DNA of 64,000 bases from Pelagicoccus mobilis. Lineage in GTDB: Bacteria > Verrucomicrobiota > Verrucomicrobiia > Opitutales > Opitutaceae. The stretch lies in contig NZ_JAENIL010000003.1 of the NCBI RefSeq assembly GCF_016595505.1, positions 1 to 64,000 of the forward strand. Reading direction: 5' to 3'. Positions 59,802 to 64,000 of the stretch are shown here, one piece after another. Both the position numbers and the translations under genes were made by a program. Under the pieces are notes generated by a model. The model saw only the letters and a program-made list of their open reading frames with translations, did no database searches and was not told the DNA's origin. Within the stretch, counting starts at the first letter, position 1; each line of letters starts with the position of its first letter.

Positions 59802-61082
59802 CTATTTGTCGCCGTTGTATTCTTTGATGGCGTCGATCATTGCTATGTAGTTTTCGACTGGGGTGAGGGCTTGAACGTTGTGAATCGCATTGAAGATGAA
59901 GCCTCCTCCAGGGGCGAAGGTTTCACAGCGATTGAGGACTTCCTTTCTTACATCCTCGGGGGAGCCGAAGGGGAGCGTTTGCTGCGTGTTTACGCCCGCG
60001 CCCCAGAAACTGATGCGGTCGCCGTACTTTTCCTTGAGGCCGAGCGGATCCATTCCGGTCGCTGAGCACTGTACTGGATTGAGTGTGTCGAAACCGCTAT
60101 CGATGAAGGTTTCGATGAGGGGTTCGATTGCGCCGCAGGAGTGTTTAAAGGTACGCCAGTTTGTGTTTTGGTGTATCCAATCGTTGATACGCTTGTAACG
60201 AGGAAGCCAGATTTCTCGTACTTTAGGGACACCGCAGAACAAGGAGGCTTGGGTTCCGAAATCGGTACCGCAAACGACGACTACGTCGATGACGTCGCCA
60301 GCGATCTTATTGAGCTTCTCCATGTTTTGCAGAGCGATTTCAGTCTGCCGGTCGAAGAGTTCGGCTAGGAACTCAGGTTCGTCCGCTGTAAGCATATACC
60401 AGTCCGCCACCCCACGTACTCCTTTCGGGTTCTTGAGGAAAGGGGCGGGCACGAGGGCGATGTCGCCTAGACCTGTTCCGTTCAGATGGGTGGAGATCGC
60501 GCGGTTGCTGCCGCGTACTTTCGCTGCTTGCTCCGTCCAATAGGCCTCTTCGCTTCGTGACATGAGGCCAAACTCTTCGAGGTTGTCCTCTAGCTTGAGA
60601 TCGTCCTCGTCGAAGTCGGGATCCAAGCGCTCGATGGTGTCGAAGAAGTATCCCGTCTGGGGCATGTGTCCAGAGGGAGGGGCTTGGGTGTCGCCCTCTG
60701 GGTAGATGTAGGTGTTGCCCGAATTGTCCTGGGTGGTTTTGAAGTGCTCGGACACGAGAACGGTTTGTCCCCACGGTGTTTTCCACTCCTTCCAGTTTTC
60801 ATTGGGGAATCCGAAGATCGTGCGATTCGGGAAGATCGGTTTCACGTCTGCCCCGATCGCGTCGAGCAAGTCGTCTTCGACCTCTCCCAGCATTTGATAG
60901 GGTTCGCATATTTTGACCGGCCGCTTCTCGAGACCGTAGTGGTTGCGTAGTTGCTCTACCACGCTGCAGTGGATGCCGGTGATGAAGCTGCTGCCAAAGT
61001 CGAGTGGAAGTTTGTCCGGCTGCTGGTGGTCGATCGCAGCGCGGATGCGTTCCTTCGAGGTCATCGCTGTTGGGGTATGCAT
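59802..61082 (-). CDS. UroD-fold methyltransferase, first copy
   Basis: 426 residues, longer than the MtaA type. Start MHTPTAMTSKERIRAAIDHQQPDKLPLDFGSS; an internal ATG seven codons on is an alternative. Landmarks: VVVVCGTDFGTQASLFCGVPKVREIW, the metal-site region NWRTFKHSCGAIEPLIETF (H-x-C), then GAGVNTQQTLPFGSPEDVRKEV and GGGFIFNAIHNVQALTP. It is three bases after the corrinoid gene and is the best candidate for the substrate-specific methyltransferase that loads the corrinoid. The methyl donor could be a methoxylated sugar, aromatic or osmolyte. Confidence 0.82.
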   Translation of the reverse strand: MHTPTAMTSKERIRAAIDHQQPDKLPLDFGSSFITGIHCSVVEQLRNHYGLEKRPVKICEPYQMLGEVEDDLLDAIGADVKPIFPNRTIFGFPNENWKEWKTPWGQTVLVSEHFKTTQDNSGNTYIYPEGDTQAPPSGHMPQTGYFFDTIERLDPDFDEDDLKLEDNLEEFGLMSRSEEAYWTEQAAKVRGSNRAISTHLNGTGLGDIALVPAPFLKNPKGVRGVADWYMLTADEPEFLAELFDRQTEIALQNMEKLNKIAGDVIDVVVVCGTDFGTQASLFCGVPKVREIWLPRYKRINDWIHQNTNWRTFKHSCGAIEPLIETFIDSGFDTLNPVQCSATGMDPLGLKEKYGDRISFWGAGVNTQQTLPFGSPEDVRKEVLNRCETFAPGGGFIFNAIHNVQALTPVENYIAMIDAIKEYNGDK

Positions 61083-61085
61083 GAG

Positions 61086-61712
61086 CTAGGCGCAGAGCTT
61101 TTTGGCGAGTTCGACGGCGCTAGCGGCATCGGTCGAGAATCCGTGGGCGCCGATCTTATCTGCGAACTCCTGGGTGACTGGAGCTCCGCCGACCATGACT
61201 TTGACGTCTGTGTCCATAGCGTTGATACAGTCGACGATCTCTTCCATGGATGGCATGGTGGTCGTCAGCAATGCGGATAAGGCGATGACGTTGGGATTGT
61301 GTTCCTTGATCGCCGCGCTAAACGCATCGGCCGATACGTCTGTACCGAGGTCGATGACCTTGAAGTTCGCGCCCTTGAGCATCATTCCCACTAGATTTTT
61401 TCCGATGTCGTGCAAGTCGCCTTGCACGGTGCCAATTACAACTGAGAATTCTGGTTCGATGCCGGATGCGACAAGCACTGGTTCCAGCAGGTCCATGCTT
61501 TTTTGCATCGCTCTCGCTGCTACGAGGACTTCGGGAACGAAAATTTCGTTTGCCCGAAAGCGTACTCCGACGTCGTTCATGCCCTCCGTGAGCGCATCCA
61601 GGATGAGCTGAGGTTCGGTGCCGTTTTCGAGGGCGGTTGCAGTGGCGGATTTCGCGTCTTTGCGCTTACCGGTTTTTATCGCCGCGACTAGTTTTTCGAG
61701 TGTCTCGTTCAT
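61086..61712 (-). CDS. Corrinoid (cobalamin-binding) protein of methyltransferase system
   Basis: 208 residues. An N-terminal four-helix cap (about 1-85) is followed by a Rossmann-type B12 domain. It has the lower-axial histidine motif D99-x-H101-x-x-G104 (GTVQGDLHDIGKNLVG), then VIDLGTDVSADAF, SALLTTTMPSME and VMVGGAPVTQEFADKIGAHGFSTDA. This is the MtaC/MttC family that carries the methyl group on cobalt. First gene of the operon. I see no cobalamin riboswitch in the 144-bp upstream gap. Confidence 0.93.
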   Translation of the reverse strand: MNETLEKLVAAIKTGKRKDAKSATATALENGTEPQLILDALTEGMNDVGVRFRANEIFVPEVLVAARAMQKSMDLLEPVLVASGIEPEFSVVIGTVQGDLHDIGKNLVGMMLKGANFKVIDLGTDVSADAFSAAIKEHNPNVIALSALLTTTMPSMEEIVDCINAMDTDVKVMVGGAPVTQEFADKIGAHGFSTDAASAVELAKKLCA

Positions 61713-61856
61713 GCCATTTTTTCCCCAATGGTTTTAGTGAATTTTATGAGTTATATTAGGGGTGTAGATGGCGTTGTTCTTGGTCTTGTCAGTATGGCAT
61801 AAAGCTCGAAAAAGTTCTTCTCTTCTGCGTTACAATAGTTTGCGCTTTTTGTCCTA

Positions 61857-62744
61857 ATGTTGGAAAATTTGAAGATAGGTCCCGAGTATGAGGGATTTTT
61901 GTTTCTGGCAGAGTCGGCCCGGAATCCACCGGTGCTGAAGCCTCACCGCCATGTCGAGCTTGAGCTGAATATCGTGGTGTCGGGGGCGGTGACTTACGTG
62001 GTGAAGGGGCAGCGTTACCGATTTCCGAAACGTTCTCTCATCTGGTTTTTTCCATCGCAGGAGCATCAGCTGGTGGATCGCACTCAGGATGCCCGTTATT
62101 ATGTGGCGGTGTTCAAACCGGAGATGATAAGGAAGGTTTGCGTGAGCGACCGTTATGCGGGGTTGTTGAAGGATAGGCCGGAGGTGGATGGTGTTTTGCA
62201 CGCTGAGCTCGAACCAGGGGTCTACTCGGCCTTGGAATCTAGCTTGCCGGAGTTTTTGAAGGATGGACTGGATGCCGATCTACTGAATCAGGAAGCGGGA
62301 TTTGGGTTGAGTGAGGACTTCTCCTTCGAGCATGGGGATCCGGACTTCTTGAATGCAGGTTTGCGGATTTTGCTGTTGCGGTGCTGGAGGATTCAGCTGG
62401 AGAGGGGGGTGAGCGGGAAGCAGGTGAAGCTGCACGAGGCGGTGCGCAAGGCTTTGGACTTATTGGAGTCTGGCGAGTGTAGTGACGATTTGGATATGTT
62501 AGCAGAGATCTGTGGAGTGAGCTCCGCTTACTTGAGTCGCAGGTTTCGGAAAGAGGTTGGCGTGACTTTGAGTCGCTATCGCAATTCGATCAAGCTAGGT
62601 CGCTTTTGGAGTGTGTATCGTGAGTCGAAGGGGATTACTGTTTTGGAAGCAGCCTTTGAGGCGGGCTTTGGAAGCTACGCCCAATTTTATAGAGTGTTTG
62701 TGAGCGCCTATGGGCAATCGCCTCGCGAGGTTTTTCGAGTGTGA
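61857..62744 (+). CDS. AraC-family regulator
   Basis: 295 residues. The N-terminal cupin-like sensor (KPHRHVELELNIVVSGAVTYVVKGQRYRFPKRSLIWFFPSQEHQLVDRT) is followed by two C-terminal HTH motifs (DDLDMLAEICGVSSAYLSRRFRKEVGVTLSRYRNSIKLGR; ITVLEAAFEAGFGSYAQFYRVFVSAYGQSPREVF). It is divergent from the corrinoid operon with a 144-bp gap, so it probably activates that operon in response to the substrate. The histidine-rich cupin is of the type that binds sugars. Confidence 0.88.
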   Translation: MLENLKIGPEYEGFLFLAESARNPPVLKPHRHVELELNIVVSGAVTYVVKGQRYRFPKRSLIWFFPSQEHQLVDRTQDARYYVAVFKPEMIRKVCVSDRYAGLLKDRPEVDGVLHAELEPGVYSALESSLPEFLKDGLDADLLNQEAGFGLSEDFSFEHGDPDFLNAGLRILLLRCWRIQLERGVSGKQVKLHEAVRKALDLLESGECSDDLDMLAEICGVSSAYLSRRFRKEVGVTLSRYRNSIKLGRFWSVYRESKGITVLEAAFEAGFGSYAQFYRVFVSAYGQSPREVFRV

Positions 62745-62883
62745 GAGGCCATCTCGTCGACTTCGGAATAGATGCCGTGTGGAGTTGACCTCGTGTTGCT
62801 TCTTTCTCTCGGGTGGCGAATATTGACAGCTGCGTGTTTGGAGGGCATAATTGGCGGATATTTCCTCAAAAAGATACCCCGAT

Positions 62884-63855
62884 ATGAAGCGAAGAGAATT
62901 TGTTAGGAATGCGGCGATCGCCGGAGGTGGAATGTGGGCTTTGGGACATCTGTCCTCGGCCTGGGCTGCTGATGTGAAGTCGGCTGGCATGGCGTATGAA
63001 ACGCTTGGCCGGACGGGCGTTCGGGTTTCGAAGATCGGCTTGGGCTGCGCACCTCTGGGGCGTGATACGGCGAATGAGAAGGAGTCGGCGCGGATCGTTG
63101 ATCGCTGCATCGATGCGGGTATCAATTATTTCGATACTGCTCCGAACTACACGGCAGGGGAGTCGGAGCGTCATGTGGGCAATGCGTTGCGAGGGAAGCG
63201 CGACAAGGTCTTTTTGGTGTCGAAAACGGAGGAGGCTTCCTACGAGGGGACTTGGCGTTTGCTGGAGGCGAGCTTGAAGCATTTGAAGACGGACTATCTG
63301 GATCTGGTGCATCTGCACAACTTCGGGCACGAGGGGCGGTTTCCGAATCTGGATTTTCTTTTTAGCGACGAAGGGGCGATGGGGGCTTTGAGAAAAGCGA
63401 AGGAGAAGGGGATGATTCGTTTCATCGGGGCGAGCGGGCATCTGCATCCGAGCCGGTTTCACTATGCGATCGATTCGGAAGAAATCGATGCCTTGATGGT
63501 GGCGGTGAATTACATCAACCAGCACACCTACGATTTCGAACACAAGATTTGGACCCGTGCGGGCGACAAGAATTTGGGCTTGGTTTCGATGAAGGTGTTT
63601 GGCGGAGGGCGTCGGAAGTTTAAGATTCCGGAGGAGGATTACGAGATCGCGATGCGCTATACCTTGAGTCTTCCGAAACTGTCTACGGCGGTTATTGGGC
63701 TGGGCTCGGAGGCCTACTTGGAAAAGGCGCTAGAGACGTTGCGCCGGGTGAAGCCTTTGGATGACGACGAGTTTATCGAGGTGGCGCAGAGGGGCTTGGA
63801 GCTGGTGCGGAGCGACGCGAAATGGCGGGCGGCGCATGGGCAGCCGTTGACGTAG
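62884..63855 (+). CDS. Tat-exported aldo/keto reductase
   Basis: 323 residues. The ATG at 62884 begins a twin-arginine signal (MKRREFVRNAAIAGGGMWALG... WAAD), so it is exported folded with its cofactor. The AKR fold has the tetrad in NYFDTAPNYTAGESE (D, Y), FLVSKTEE (K) and LVHLHNFG (H), and a C-terminal STAVIGLGSEAYLEKALE. Exported aldo/keto reductases are common in Verrucomicrobia and Planctomycetes; the electron partner is unknown. It follows the AraC gene after 139 bp. It may act with the demethylation operon or be independent. Confidence 0.88.
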   Translation: MKRREFVRNAAIAGGGMWALGHLSSAWAADVKSAGMAYETLGRTGVRVSKIGLGCAPLGRDTANEKESARIVDRCIDAGINYFDTAPNYTAGESERHVGNALRGKRDKVFLVSKTEEASYEGTWRLLEASLKHLKTDYLDLVHLHNFGHEGRFPNLDFLFSDEGAMGALRKAKEKGMIRFIGASGHLHPSRFHYAIDSEEIDALMVAVNYINQHTYDFEHKIWTRAGDKNLGLVSMKVFGGGRRKFKIPEEDYEIAMRYTLSLPKLSTAVIGLGSEAYLEKALETLRRVKPLDDDEFIEVAQRGLELVRSDAKWRAAHGQPLT

Positions 63856-64000
63856 GTTGAGTTCTGGGTTGCGACTGTCGGATCTGGTTGTTGGCAACGA
63901 CGGAGCGTTGTGTCTCGTTGTATGGCTGTAGGATTGTCAGGGTCTCGCTTTGCTCGACTTAGGGTTCGTTGCGCGAACGAAGGATTTGACGGATTTAGTG

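Noticed and set aside
54104-61712. Heme biosynthesis (hemE) for the UroD proteins
   Set aside because: Three UroD-fold genes with a corrinoid protein, RACo and DUF1638, and no other heme genes, point to methyl transfer.
61713-61856. Cobalamin riboswitch ahead of the corrinoid operon
   Set aside because: The 144-bp gap lacks a recognisable B12-box and the needed length for the fold. An AraC-controlled promoter is the simpler reading.

Overview
The window reads as chromosome of a marine, polysaccharide-degrading Verrucomicrobiota bacterium, most likely Opitutales (Pelagicoccus-like). This taxonomic call is an inference. It rests on a VPDSG-CTERM sorting signal (about 32.1 kb), a TonB-dependent receptor with the ELSPF-type N-terminus common in Opitutales, four LacI regulators beside glycoside hydrolases, a sulfatase, and many GTAG-headed REP hairpins between genes.

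Layout. 0-4.5 kb: sulfatase, divergent LacI and GH5 glycosidase. 4.6-12.2 kb: a ribose/nucleoside divergon. On the minus strand are a ribose-type ABC importer, a secreted EEP nuclease-like protein and a secreted nucleoside hydrolase. On the plus strand are a LacI regulator and ribokinase. A perfect 16-bp palindrome lies between the arms. 12.2-16.3 kb: a large secreted metalloprotease with RCC1-like and PKD-like regions, a membrane-anchored partner, and a ParE toxin-antitoxin pair. 16.4-28.3 kb: glycan cluster (LacI, GH43, TonB receptor, GH26-like enzyme, Gfo/Idh dehydrogenase, sugar MFS porter, PhyH-type oxygenase, aldo/keto reductase). It is linked by four copies of a TGCACA direct-repeat site. 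28.4-39.3 kb: secreted hypothetical, ECF41 sigma factor with AhpD-like partner, BASS transporter, VPDSG-CTERM protein, DUF5069, MFS porter, GH9 and an ABC exporter.

39.5-47.5 kb is an integrated element of about 8 kb in a CAT-anticodon tRNA gene. It is bounded by a 39-bp direct repeat of the tRNA 5' half and by paired integrase arm-type repeats. It carries a tyrosine integrase, an excisionase-like HTH protein, an HUH rolling-circle Rep and a small putative ssDNA-binding protein. Next come single-gene, same-direction cassettes (DUF4145, YaaC-like, unknown, GIY-YIG, HNH fragment) separated by attC-like hairpins, i.e. a CALIN-like cargo array. Immediately beyond it, 47.5-53.9 kb looks like the remnant of a Tn7-like transposon. 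It has TGTCGTTT-type terminal inverted repeats, clusters of an 18-bp repeat at both ends (like TnsB sites), a decayed TniQ gene, and cargo including a HipH/YjjJ-like kinase and a TPR-deoxyribonucleotidase fusion.

54.1-61.7 kb is a seven-gene operon for corrinoid-dependent methyl transfer: corrinoid protein, three UroD-fold proteins (one fused to a thioredoxin-like domain), a CobW/G3E GTPase, DUF1638 and a RACo-type reductive activator. An AraC regulator is divergent to it, and a Tat-exported aldo/keto reductase follows. The methyl donor and acceptor cannot be read from the sequence. This operon and the two adjoining mobile elements are the most unusual parts of the window.
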